In this document: positions 23,003 to 35,000 of the stretch, one piece after another
How positions within the stretch are numbered: position 1 is the stretch's first letter
How the letters are laid out: each line of letters starts with the position of its first letter
Source: Angiostrongylus vasorum
Taxonomy: Eukaryota > Nematoda > Chromadorea > Rhabditida > Metastrongylidae
Reading direction: 5' to 3'
Length of the DNA: 64,000 bases
Assembly: GCA_018806985.1 (NCBI GenBank)
Contig: JADANN010000018.1
Span: 3,238,001 to 3,302,000, forward strand
Position numbers and translations under genes: made by a program
The notes under the pieces: model-generated
Databases searched by the model: none
What the model was told of the DNA's origin: nothing
What the model saw: the letters and a program-made list of their open reading frames with translations, nothing else

Positions 23003-23224
23003 AGTGTAAAACATTGTAAATGTTTCTTAGGAAGAACTTTCTATTTTTGTGAATATGACAACAATCACTAAACACGTACACTGCAAAAGTTACAACCAAT
23101 GTTGAAGAACTGTTTTGATACTCTAGCTGAGCACTACTCAATCACGGGTTTTCTGGTAGAAATAAGACTAATGAAGCTACACGTCTATATAGCTATAGCG
23201 AATAGGATGGAAGTTCATTAGACG

Positions 23225-23625
23225 AAAACTTTAAAGTACCTTTAAAAAGCTGCTCCCTTACTGAGGATTATTGCCTGGGGGTTGTTGTCGATGTTGTTGG
23301 AGCGGTAGTAGGTTGGGGGACGGTTACACGAGCACGCTGGTTACACGAGCACGCATGGCTCAACATCCGAATCTCTTCACTTCTCCAATGTTATTTGTGG
23401 GAACTGTCGTCGAGCGTTTTCATGCAGAAGGATTTTTCTATTAACCAAACTCCGCATACTTTTCAGATCTTGACACACATTATCGACTACTTGAGAGTAC
23501 TTTCCCTGCGCAATGGATTTACCAAAGTTCACAATGATGCAATGGGTTGAACTGGCCTCACAGCAGTAAACAGTCATTTTGACCTTGTTTTGGTAGAAAT
23601 TCAGCATTAAAAGTGCTTATGAGAT
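23225..23625 (-). mobile_element. Mariner transposase remnant
   Basis: The 23377-23607 frame on the reverse strand encodes VNRKILLHENARRQFPQITLEK, matching the second-Asp region of mariner transposases with HDN changed to HEN. The upstream part resembles the THCIIVNFGKSI segment. C-terminal traces occur at 23280-23340. No termini were seen. Confidence 0.55.
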
Positions 23626-24084
23626 CCGTTTCACTCAGTCTATAGTGGACCCCTTTGTGCTTATGTAAGTGCACTTTTAAGGATACGGCAATGGTCGAGA
23701 AATGGGTCGTTCCGCAAAGTAGGGAGAAGCCTAAGGAAGATTTGATAACCGATTCTTCCCGTTCTAATTGCCTGGCACCACTTTGTCGGACTTCTTCATT
23801 TATCCATTGCCTTTCTAATAAGAAATGACTGTTAGATTTCCAATGTTAAGTTGTTCTCTAACCATTCCAGCTGTCTTTGGATGATCAGCTTTGATTACCA
23901 CCTTTGGATGGAATTGATCAACTTGTTGAGCACTGCTCATTATCTCCTATCTACTGAAACTGTTCCAGACGATATTTTTGGACCCATCAGCGAACTGTTT
24001 GCAGTGAAGCAGATTCATAACCAAAATGGTGCGATCGTATCAATACAAAGGAACGGTTTTTTCTCCCTATCCCATATACATAGC

Positions 24085-25345
24085 TCATCCTCGTTGGATT
24101 CTCACCATGTTAGTTGGGAGGTTACGTAGCGCGTCATCAGGAGGCGGAAAAGGGGTTAAACCCCGACCAAATGCTACTTTACGTTACTCTTAGCAGGTGA
24201 ACTCAGTGGATGGCCTCTGTGCTTCTGCTGTCCCCGGTTTGACGTGTGCCTTCTCCATTTATCTAGAAATGTCCATCCCTGCATGCGCGTGTGTTCTCGT
24301 CCATGCAGATTCTATGCTGCAAGGCAGTTCAGCCAAAAGCCTGCCAACAAATGACTGGGAAGTAGATGAGTAGATGAGAGGTGGTTAAGTGTCGTCTCCA
24401 ACAAACAAGCTTCATTAATACTTCGACAGAGACTTGCATGTTACCCTTGAGTACAATCAATTTCCACCTGAAGAGCAGGGCAAGCTAAGGCTTGAGTATC
24501 GAAAGCCAAATACAGTAAAATAAATGGATATGATTTCCGCTGACGTCGAAAGAGCCCGATAAGACAGTGTTGGACAGAACGAGCATGGAGAAACTGCTAG
24601 AATGTCAGTGATATTCAAGGCTGCCCAAATCTGGAAGAGCTAAGGTGACGATCTTTACGCACAACTCACGATCACTTACACCCGATTCGCTCGCTGAGGA
24701 CCTGAGCATGAAGGCAAAAAGGCACGACGTCTTCGAGAAGACGCCGCCCACAGAACGCCATCAATGGCACCAAAAGTGAACTGTTACTCGGAATACAGGG
24801 GTTGGCAGCGTGTGTCGCCAGAAACAGTCGAGGTAATGCGTTAACGCGGAGTCGCACAAGCCGCAGTCATTGCTAGCTCTTATCTAAACATGAGAACTAC
24901 AGCAGAAATGGTGTAAATAATCTTGAGGAGAGGAAAGTTGCAGCTATGATCGAAGCTGGAAAGGCTGCGAAGAGAATTAGCGAAACCCGCAGCAACTTGG
25001 CCAACTACAACAGCAAGATGATTGCACTCCGATCCCTTGATGAAACAGACCTACCAAAAAGGTTTTGGTAAAAATCGTTTAGCTTACTACTCGGATCCCT
25101 TCATTAACCACGTCTCCCTGCCCTCATTTGAAATAAAGGCGGCTAGGTATGTTCTCCCACTTTTTCCCTTCCGAAATCCGAAACGCTATCGGTGAAACCG
25201 TCTGTGCCGGTTACGAATTGAGCAAGACCTGTTAAAGCAAAATAAATCCTAAACACCTGAAGTACCTTCCACCAACCCTCAATAACACACTGGCTCAGCT
25301 TTTCAAAGGTTACCTGCATGAATATAGGGTCTCTATTCATTAGAC
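24085..25345 (+). mobile_element. Decayed, internally deleted RTE-type LINE
   Basis: The leader (24085-24640) aligns to the 5' leader of the other two LINEs, including CTGCATGCGCGTGTG and AAAAGCCTGCCAACAA. Then part of the endonuclease is missing and the linker follows, with readable pieces near 24800-25100. The sequence ends where the reverse transcriptase should begin (LAQLFKGYLHE). It is an old copy between P450 copies A and B. Confidence 0.75.
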
Positions 25346-25663
25346 GACTAGAAAACATCCAGACCATTCACGGAAAGCCAACAAAAGAAAGAAGATATGA
25401 TGCTCATCAACTCTTAGAAGTGGAACCCGTTTATCTACCATTTAGCGTTACAAGAAGAAATAAAAAAATTTTACGAGTCACTCGAGCGTCATCGCGAAGA
25501 CAAGTGACAAGTGATTCTAAGTCTAAACAGCGACGATTCGAGTCGATTGCACACAGCTGTTCGTTTTCACGATGTGGATGGATCCTCATCCTGATAATCG
25601 TATTGATTAGAACCTTCTGAAGTCGAAGACGACGTGAATCAAACTTTCTTATTCGGAAGGTTC

Positions 25664-25687
25664 TTAAAGAAGGCGATGGCGTCGAAA
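25664..25687 (+). ncRNA. Degraded hammerhead-like core
   Basis: The sequence is TTAAAGA, A, GGC, GATGGC, GTC, GAAA. Spacing matches the other copies; the first box is mutated at two positions. It is preceded at 25540-25640 by sequence similar to other small elements of this family. Confidence 0.35.
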
Positions 25688-26100
25688 TATTGCAAGAATA
25701 AAACATTACAAAAGCCTGGTGTTAGCTTGACAAGTTAAGGTAATATTAAATATTCATGCGTAGGTTACATGATAGTAGGTTGTAAACAGCATATTATTAT
25801 ATATCATTCGTAAATGGTGCATAAATATATGACCTGACATTTATATGATATAAATATATTTTGCTTCCAAACACTTTGCAGATTCCAGCAATTTTTCATT
25901 CGGTTCCTTATGGATCATTTGTCATTCATCAATATTTTCGCCTCAGTTAAGCTACTACTTGAGCATTTTGTTTTCTTCATGAATGTCTTTAAATGGTGGT
26001 TGCGTTGGTTTCTCCTGGAATCTTGGGATACCGTATTAGAGCGTCCCTAGGTATTCGTGACAGGCAGTCGCGGGCGACAGTCTCATGCAACGAAGACTAA

Positions 26101-26640
26101 TACTAGTTGCGAAATATAACTTTAATGATGCTGAGATATTTGCAAAACTCTGGACCGCAGGTGCTTATGGTGGGGAACGAACGCGCTATTGTCCTTTCCG
26201 GGGAGTAGCGCGCTCACCACCACGCCATGCGGGTCCTTCGTTTCGCCTGTCTCTCAGCTAGTTCTTATCGATCTGTGCCGTCAGCAATCACCCGTCACCG
26301 GGACTGATCTGGGGGGGGCCCAAATCGGCAACGAACCCAGTTAAGCTGAGGCTGCAGTTATAATCACAATTTTGACTTATTATTTACTGCCTACTCTTTT
26401 TAGCGGCAGGGTATGTGTTGCGAAATATAACTTTAATGATGCTGAGATATTTGCAAAACTCTGGACCGCAGGTGCCTATGGTGGGGGAACGAACGCGCTA
26501 TTGTTCTTTCCGGGGAGTAGTGCGCTCACCACCACACCATGCGGGTCCTTCGTTTCGCCTGTCTCTCAGCTAGTTCTTATCGATCTGTGCCGTCAGCAAT
26601 CGCCCGTCACCGGGACTGATCTGGGGAGCCCACTAATACT
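26101..26640 (-). repeat. Direct tandem duplication of a family 2 SINE
   Basis: Two copies, 26101-26330 and 26411-26640, match almost base for base. They include the flank beyond the SINE (TTCTTATCGATCTGTGCCG and CGGGACTGATCTGGGG). The unit starts with TTGCGAAATATAACTTTAAT. Duplication therefore copied flank as well as the SINE, about 310 bp apart. Confidence 0.85.
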
Positions 26641-27829
26641 AGTAACTTGGACCAAAGTAATAAACAACAAACGGTTCGATATGTGATAAAGTAATTTTGC
26701 TGAGGTTAAGGAAGCTGATTAGTTATTTTACTAGACAACCTGAGGACCACCTGTAATTACTTAAAACTTTCAAAACGAATAAATTTAGTCATCATTTCGA
26801 TTTTGAAGAGCTCAAAATCGTATGAATACCATCTCAACACAGAATAATTTGCAGACCAAGTCGTTGTTAAGGCCTTTTCAATATTTTATTTACCTTTTGT
26901 TGCTTCTTTTATTGCGCTGAAAAATTTCAGACCACGTAAGCTTTACCTTCTTTTGGAAGTAGGGAAATTATAGCAATTTCTTTCTAATGTAGACGACTTT
27001 CGACGAACTTGGGAAATAGGACTTTTTTAGGACTGCCCATTTAGATTTCATAAATGTAAAGTGTCATCGTTAAGAAATCCCTGTGTCGACGGCCGACAAG
27101 AGTTCGTGCTTGGCATTGATATGTGGACGAGGACTACGCTGCCTCACTTTCGTTCGCACTCCTCAATGGGCATTCATGATTGATCAAAAAAATATGCGTG
27201 TTTTTCTACTCATATTTTGTTCAGAAATTCCATGTCATTCATTTATGGCGTCACAACGAAACGAGCAAGTGTTACTAGACTTTTACCATTTCAAAAAACC
27301 AATTTGTAGGTAAAACTACTTCTTACAAGAACATTCTGGAATGACTACTATCATGGCTTACTGATAAGCGCATATGCAGTGTTATAAATCTTTGTTTTGG
27401 TAATGTTTGCTAGTTGTCCCATTCTTCGGAGCGAGCAAAAATTTAATAACGAGTTTTAATACACCAGTTTATTGAGGGGTGGGACAAGTGCACTAAAATG
27501 AAATCTACAGTAGATTTCAATGAACACCGATAGGTACCTTCTCTCCAAAAATGACCAAAGTAATGGCTCTCGTAATGCACACATGATCTTCTTCATTTTT
27601 ATCGAGCTCTCTGGGTAGCCATGATGGCGTCAGAAGAACAGTTAATGTTTCACGGCATGCAGTTGAATTTATACTTGATACTATCAATGATATCATGGCA
27701 AGTAATTGATAACTGTAAACAAGCGCTATACATTGGAAAGTCGATAGTGAAACAAGAATCATGGAGCACACGTTCTGTAGTCACTAGAGTCTTCTTTGCA
27801 ATCCATGAAAAATTGTTACTATGTTCCAC

Positions 27830-28150
27830 GCTCTTCAACGCATCTTCTCAATATGACATGAATGGTTAGTGCGTCGTTTCTTTTCTTCGTCTCATTCGGC
27901 GCAAGGTTTTTAACGCGATAACGACGATGAGTTCGTGATTCGTTTATCAGCGTTTCTTCTTAGTTTGCGCTATCACTACTGAAAACAATGGTCGCCATCG
28001 CTCGGCAAACACGATGTGATGTGACCTTGTTTATTCGGCTCCGCTTTGCCTATCTCGCTCGTCGTACTACATTTTCATGACCCTACAACCCAATAATTTT
28101 TTTATATTTCGAAGGCTATATGGAATAGGCACCCACACAAGGCAAAGTTT
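27830..28150 (+). promoter_or_regulatory. Conserved upstream block of P450 copy B
   Basis: This block lies about 270 bp before the exon 1 ATG. It is closely related to 48340-48640 upstream of copy C and more distantly to 1655-1965. Homology with copy A extends further upstream (27310-27490 resembles 945-1140), showing that at least 1.5 kb of 5' flank was duplicated with the gene. Confidence 0.5.
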
Positions 28151-28421
28151 TTTGTTTTGAAACTCTTCCCGAATTTTTATGATGCATCCTGGGTATAATC
28201 TCTCTTTTGCGCCGCTTTGATCGGATAACAACAAATCTGAGAACAAATTTATCTGAGAACAAATTAACTTCTCCCTAATCTAACGTTGAACAAGGTCTTT
28301 TCCAAAATACACTTTCCAGAAAAAATGGTGGTCTAGTATTGACCTACTAGTATGTTCAAAGAAAGAACAAAAGAAAAAACAATAACTTAACGAATTGCAG
28401 GGACCAGCTTTGTACCTAAGA

Positions 28422-29097
28422 ATGACGGTTGAATTGTTAGCACTACTGGCGATACTCTACATCATCTATGAATTTTACTGGAAACGAAGAAATCTACCAC
28501 CAGGCAAGTGGCGTGGTGATGGTTGTGAAAGGCCTTACCCTTTACAGATAGTGCTATGACATTGGTCATCTCGAAACACATGACAATAATGGATTGTTCC
28601 CCCTTTCTTCTTGGAAATCTTCCAATTTGTTTCAACTATTTAGTTATTTTCAATTCCATATCCAAGCTATAGCTAGGTGTTAATGTGACAAAGATGTTAC
28701 TTCTAGGCCCAATTCCGCTCCCGTTCATCGGCAACCTTCATGTTTTATTTCGCCACGAACCCGGCTACAGTGCGTACGAAATGTGGCGCAAAAAATATGG
28801 CCCGATCTATACGTACTGGATGGGTGAAACATCTTTCGATTTTCATTATAAAATCAGACCAGAAATAGATCGGCAACGAGTGTAGCAGATATGGAAGCTC
28901 AATAGATAGAGAATTTTTTTCCATTTATAGCTCTTTTCAGAGAATTTTTTTCCATTTATAGCTCTTTTCTCTTCCTTTAGGATCTCACCCATTCGTTATG
29001 ATTAGTGATTACAAGACAATGAAAGATACGTTCGTCAAAGATGGAGAAGCGTATGCGGGAAAATTTCACCTCAACGAAGCAAGGAAGGTATTTCGAG
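28422..29097 (+). CDS. P450 copy B exons 1-3
   Basis: Exon 1 (28422-28503) encodes MTVELLALLAILYIIYEFYW, a typical ER signal-anchor, then KRRNLPPG. It ends at a GC donor (GCAAGT). Exon 2 (28707-28823) continues with PIPLPFIGNL and HEPGYSAYEMWRKKYGPIY. Exon 3 (28981-29097) covers the ISDYKTMKDTFVKDGEAYAG segment. All three frames join without breaks in phase 1. A 31-bp tandem duplication (28908-28969) lies in intron 2 just before the exon 3 acceptor. Confidence 0.85.
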
Positions 29098-32000
29098 GTT
29101 TGCACTCTTAGAACTGTAGGATAAAAAGCATGGTTCAACGTGTTCATCATACTCACTAAAACAACATCACTATGTTTACGTTATTTTTGTAAATTTGCTT
29201 AAATAATAAGAAGGAATTTGGCTTGCACTGTGAAATATCGAAGACGACGGATTAAAAACTAGTGGAAAAAGACTAAAAATAAATCATCCTCTGAGACGAC
29301 TTTGTTGATAAATGACTATTAACGGATACATAAAGGTCTTTAGTGAACATGGAGCATTCCTCACTGATGCAAGCTTGCTAGCAGGGCATCTGCAGCGCGT
29401 GTAGCGCAGTGGTTAGAGGTGCCCTGTAGTGCATATGGAACTGGTTGTAGGATCGATCCCACGTCCTATACTCACCGAATCCTTCATATCTTCGATAAAT
29501 GGCTACCAGACTTGTCTGAGAGGATAAGAACACCAGATTGATACGATAGCAGGCAATCATCAAGTCACTGTCTAAGGTACACTACCTCCTGCCTGATGTT
29601 TGATGATTTTTGGAAAAATGGAGCAGGCTTCAAGGGTTGCTCAACACCGGAAGCTGTCACGCTTTAAAAGGGGAACATACTGCGGTGTGCTAAAACGGGA
29701 CTGTTCATAGAAAACCGGGTGAATTCTATCATAAAGCAAGCAATCGCAGCACGGTTTACTGAAGAAAAAAAACATAAAATTCATCGTGCATCCACTGTTC
29801 TCAAAAAAACAATGGAACAATTGGAGATAATAACGTGATAATTGTTTCGCTTTGAATAGGACTCATCGTTTATCGACAGTACGTAACCTTGATTTACCGT
29901 ACCTATAATGTACTTGTTCGATAGGAAACATCAGAAATAGTAGAAATTCTAGGCTAAATTTATTGACTGCTTGCTTTTAGGCATTGGAGCTGTGTCTGTT
30001 TAGTTTTCTTAAAAAACAATATTTGCTTCAACTCTTAGACGGCTTATCCAGTGAGCAGTGCGTATCGCAGCATATTTTCCACTGTTGTCTGTTTCGCGCA
30101 ATCGAACTTGCTGGCATTTGCGCGCTTTTTCCTAATCTATAAGCACTTGGCATTCGCAAAGGCAGCTGGTTAACAGCAGACGCAAACGCGTCTTTTTCAT
30201 TTTGTACGCGGGTTTCTTGGAAGACCCTTCCATAATCGCAGAAAGTGCTTCGCTACACATATCATTTATCTGGGGTCAACAGTTCTTATAACATCATCAG
30301 TCTATCCACGTCACTTTCGATGTGTATTTGCTCGCGTGTCGAAATTGAAATTGCTTTCGATGGTTTGAACTATGCATTCAGGCTAAATATTGTGCGTAGC
30401 ATTTGCACTGTGAGGTGGTGCGCAGAGTTTTCCACACGGTTGAACTATCAACCCGACTACCCCCACACTAGGCTGATCTTTTAGTGGAAGAGATGACCGC
30501 TGAGTTTCGAGTCTACTAGTTGGTTCATGGCGCCTCTAGAAAACCCAAACGCGGCACTTGCTGCTCTCATTCTATTCTGTAATTCCTGCCTCCTGTCGTC
30601 CAACATGTTCAAGAATGTGCGATGTGTCCTCTAACAACAGAAAATCCACACTTTTCCATAAGTTTAAGATAGACTTCTGAAATAGATGACCATATTATCA
30701 GTAGAACGAAAATTTGACAAAAGTTTGCCACCACTGCGTTTTTTGGAATTCTGAATAAACGCTTTTGCAAACTCGGCAAAGGTTGGGAAGTGAAAAGATG
30801 GTGTGTTCCTGACAGTCTTTTATACTGTCGCTTAATTGTTTTGGATGTATTGGTATCCATGTGAGAATATTAATTCCTCAACGTGTTGCGACTCATCTGA
30901 AGTGTTTTTTATGCGCAGCAGAATAATCTTCCTGAAGAGCTTGTATGGCAAATCGTTCAGCAGTTGTGAAAGTTCCTTCAGTCACGATTCTTGGGTAGGA
31001 TAACTTTTGTGCAAGGTGTTTAAGTTGTTGAGCTTACATGAGGTTGACAAATTGGTTTTATTTCTACGCCTTCGTCTTTATCAGAGTCGAAGATCTAGGT
31101 CGATAGTCCAGTTGCTCGTCTTCTCGATGTGGCGTCTTCGTCTTCGTATCGAGTGGGATCTTCCTCAGTGGAGCATCTCTGGAATGAGGTATGCGCACCG
31201 GGCAATTCTCATTAATGCAGAGCCGTTGTTTTTGATATGATTATTCGTTGATAGTAATTTGTTTTTCAACGGATAATTCACCTGCAGCCGTCGATCCCGA
31301 GATAGCAGACAGTTAAGAGCATAAATAAAAAAGCGATACGTAGACGATGACGCCAATCGAGAAGGCGAACAACTTCTGACCACTGACTCAGGTCACCAGC
31401 ACTGATGAAGACCAAGACGTCATAGCGTTAGCAGAATAAAACTAATTCATCAACCTCTTGTGAGCTCAACAATTTAAGCACATGTTTAGTATTTTACAAC
31501 CGAGATTAAATGACGGCCGGTTTGAAACTGATTGTTTTGCGCAAAGTCTTTACCACTCCACGATTCTTTCCTTTTGGAAGCAAGATACTAAGTGGATTAG
31601 GATGTGAATACTTTGATTTTGTTTCTAACTCGAAGGATGTCGAGTCTAATGTTATCAATTTTTGACGCTGCACCTTTCTCTACGTTTACTATCGCAACTA
31701 GAAATCCAGAAGATATGAAGAGAAGCGGTTTCTTTCCCAAAGAAATTTTGGGGAGAAGAATGTGGATTCTGAAAAATAACTCTGTATCGTGTAAATACAT
31801 GGCAAAAATGCCGTCTTCGCTAGTCGAGACCGATAGCCGAACCCTTATTCGCGTAGTATCGGATAGCATTTTTTTCCCCACTTTTATGGAACTGTAAGTC
31901 CCTTTTACAAAGCTATTTCGCGGCTGGTATTTATTACGAGCTATTTAAGGTGTGATGGTGTCGGATCAAGCTTCAGTTCTTTTTCCATCTGGACAAGCTC

Positions 32001-35000
32001 TTTAGTGGTGGCAAACTGTTTAGTAGAACAAAGAGATTTTTTAGCCATTCGGTTAGTAAGTAGTTCGGTCTTCTTTGATCATTCTAGCGCATGGGAAAAA
32101 GGTTTCATCCAAAAAACTTTTCTCCTTGGCTTGATCGTTCTCAGCGAAGATAACGGTTCTCTTTCAAACTATGACTGAATCAAACCTTCGCCCAGAAAAG
32201 GCGGTAATCACATTCACTGTAGAATGAAAAACACCACGAAGGTATCAAGAAGACACCATTCTTTCTTTGCGAGAACGTGATCGATTCTCGAAAAAATCAG
32301 TGCTTTTAGGGAGCTTCAGTATCTAGCACTGGCATTCTTTCTTCTCAGAAAAAAACAGGAATTTTCTTTAATGAGAATTGCTGTCCACAGTCGGCCAGTA
32401 TGCAGCTCTCATCTTCCCTTCGATCTCCGCTAAAAAAATTTCCCGCCCGACCCTTTATTTATTCTTCCTACTCCTTCCTAGTCTGTCACTGAGATTTCCG
32501 ACAACGAATTTATGGAAGAAATTTTTTATAGAAGAGTGCTTCTTCCAACTGATCAACGCATCCAGTGCGATCTTGCTTAGGATAGCCTTTTCTCAAGGTG
32601 GAGAATGAAGACAAAGAACGGCCAAACAAGGGGGAAAAAATATTGCTTGAAACATGATGGGTTACAATTGGGTATACTACAATGTCTATGACACCAGCAA
32701 ATAGTAAGGAACATTTTCTTCCATAAATGATAAAGTTTCATCATTAAATTGGCAAATTCTTTCTTATTGTCTCTTGTAATGCTACACTGACTTTGATAGA
32801 GTCTCAAGAACAGCATAGATATTGGAGTCTGAGAACCCAACCTAGGCGTTTCAGGTAGTGAAATGAGGGGCTTTTATTGCTTGCAGTGGTTATTTTTTCT
32901 ATCCGATTTCAACGAAGTTCTGTGCAATCCGAGATTTGACGGCTCCTCACTGGTTTTCTCCCCGCGAGAGAGCCCAATGTGAGCAATAGTGGGACTGACT
33001 TGCTTGTTGAGCCGCTGGATTTACTAAGAAGCGTAGTGGGGACACACATTAAACTCACAAAAACTTCGTGGTTTAGAATATAAAATGGTTATAAAATTCT
33101 ATTCACAGGAGGAGATTACGGCGTTGTTGAAACTGTCGGACAGATGTGGCGAGAACACAGGAGGTTCGCTATCCATGTGCTGAGAGACCTGGGTCTTAGT
33201 AAGGACGTCATGGAACGGCGAGTAAGTGTTCTTTTTCTAAAAGTTTATGATTATGCTGCATTGTCATTTATTATAAGTGCAAACATTTTCTTTGAGATTC
33301 TTGCTGAAGTTGAGGCGATGAGCGAGTCATTACACGCTATGAAAGGAAAGGAAATCGTAATGCAGGTCTCACTTATATCACTCCTTCTCGACAAGATTTT
33401 TTCGTGACTGTTATCTTTGCTATAATTAGTCTTTTTCAATGTCTGAAGTATTAAGGACATCTTTGATGTTGGGGTTGGATCAGTAATCAATCAGTTACTG
33501 TTCGGCTATCGCTTTGAAGGAGTTAGTGACTTTAGTCATTCGCATATTTATTTTTGTTATTTTATTTGTGTTTATTTATTTTTAACTTCTGATATTTTAG
33601 GATAATCTCAAGGAATTTCGTGAACTAAAAGGGATGATATCTCGCCATCTGAAGGAGTTCTCGCATCCTTCGGGTTCTATCATGTTCCTTTACCCTTGGC
33701 TAAAAATTCTGCCGCATTTCGAAAACAAGTGGAAGAAGTTAGTTAACGTTATTTTTTGAAAGCTCCTTTACAATGAACTGAAGACGTCATTTCGCTTTGT
33801 AAAGTCGCCTTCTGGCGGTCGGTTTACTAAATTGAGCATTAGGATAATCCAAGTAACAAGCAGCAACCATTTTTTGCTGTCCAGAAAAGACGATTAACAT
33901 ATACGAGTAAACCTGAGAACACCATGGCATGATGATCTCGTCACTGCTGGAATAACCATGCCAACGCTTCCCATCCCAATGAGGTGGGATGACGACGGAT
34001 TCCTAAAACTCACACACGAAGCCGACCATGTGGTTTAGACTGCAGTAAATCGAAATGAATAGACGAAATGCTTGAATCTGCACATTACATCAGGATGGGC
34101 CATCTAAGAATTCAAGTAATTATTAACAAAAGCAATAATCACAATTTTAACCTTTTTGCCTACTGCCTACTGTTTTTGATGGCAGGGGTATATTGCGAAA
34201 TATAACTTCAACGAAGCCGAGATATTTGCAAAACTCTGGACGGCAGGTGCCTATGGTGGGGAACGAACGCGCTATTGTCCTTTCCGGGAGTAACGCGTTC
34301 ACGACCACACCATGTGGGTCCTTCGTTTCGCCAGTCTCTCAGCTAGTTGAGAGACTGGCGAAATGAAGGACCCACATGGTGTGGTGGTGAACGCGAAACT
34401 CCCCGGAAAAGCAATAATATTGCCATTTCTTTCATTTCCAAGCAGTGAGATGGAAGCTAGCGAAATTTTCTAACCTTGCACGGTAGGTGGCCCGACTTCA
34501 AGAAGAATGGTGCGAGTATCAGTCAATCTATAATCTTTCGCAAGAAGCATGACCGACATGTTAACTTATATTTTTTGATAGTTTGTGAAATTTAAACCAT
34601 TATTTTTTATTATTTTTTTGTTTCTCTTATTATTTTTTATTTCCTTATTTTTTCTTATCATTATTTCTTCCAACCAAGAGTTCTGTTTCACTTAAACATA
34701 TTTTTTGACTCCTGTATTCACCGGCATTGGCCAACCTTCTGAATATGTTCAACCACCTTTTTGAAACAATTGCCCGAAATATGTTCCCTCATCAGAAAAC
34801 AGAAGCTTTGATAGGAGCAATTTTACACTGCTTGGACTTTCGTTGCTTGGTAGGCAAATAATTAGATTAGCGAAAGAATTAGATTAGAGAAAGAATTTTT
34901 CCAGACAACCCTACAAACGAAATGTTGCGACACACCTGGTTAATGTCTATTTAAGTATTTAGCGATCTTTGTTACACTTCAATGGCAGAGTTGTGGTGTA

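Larger units (their letters stand above)
22699..24084. other. Spacer after P450 copy A
   Basis: It holds 3' flank homologous to that of copies B and C (TTTCTGCTTTTT just after the stop), an AT microsatellite and a mariner remnant. No host gene is seen. Confidence 0.6.
25346..27300. other. Spacer between decayed LINE and P450 copy B flank
   Basis: It holds a degraded hammerhead-like element (25540-25710) and the duplicated SINE at 26101-26640. The rest is AT-rich with no recognisable gene. Confidence 0.55.
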
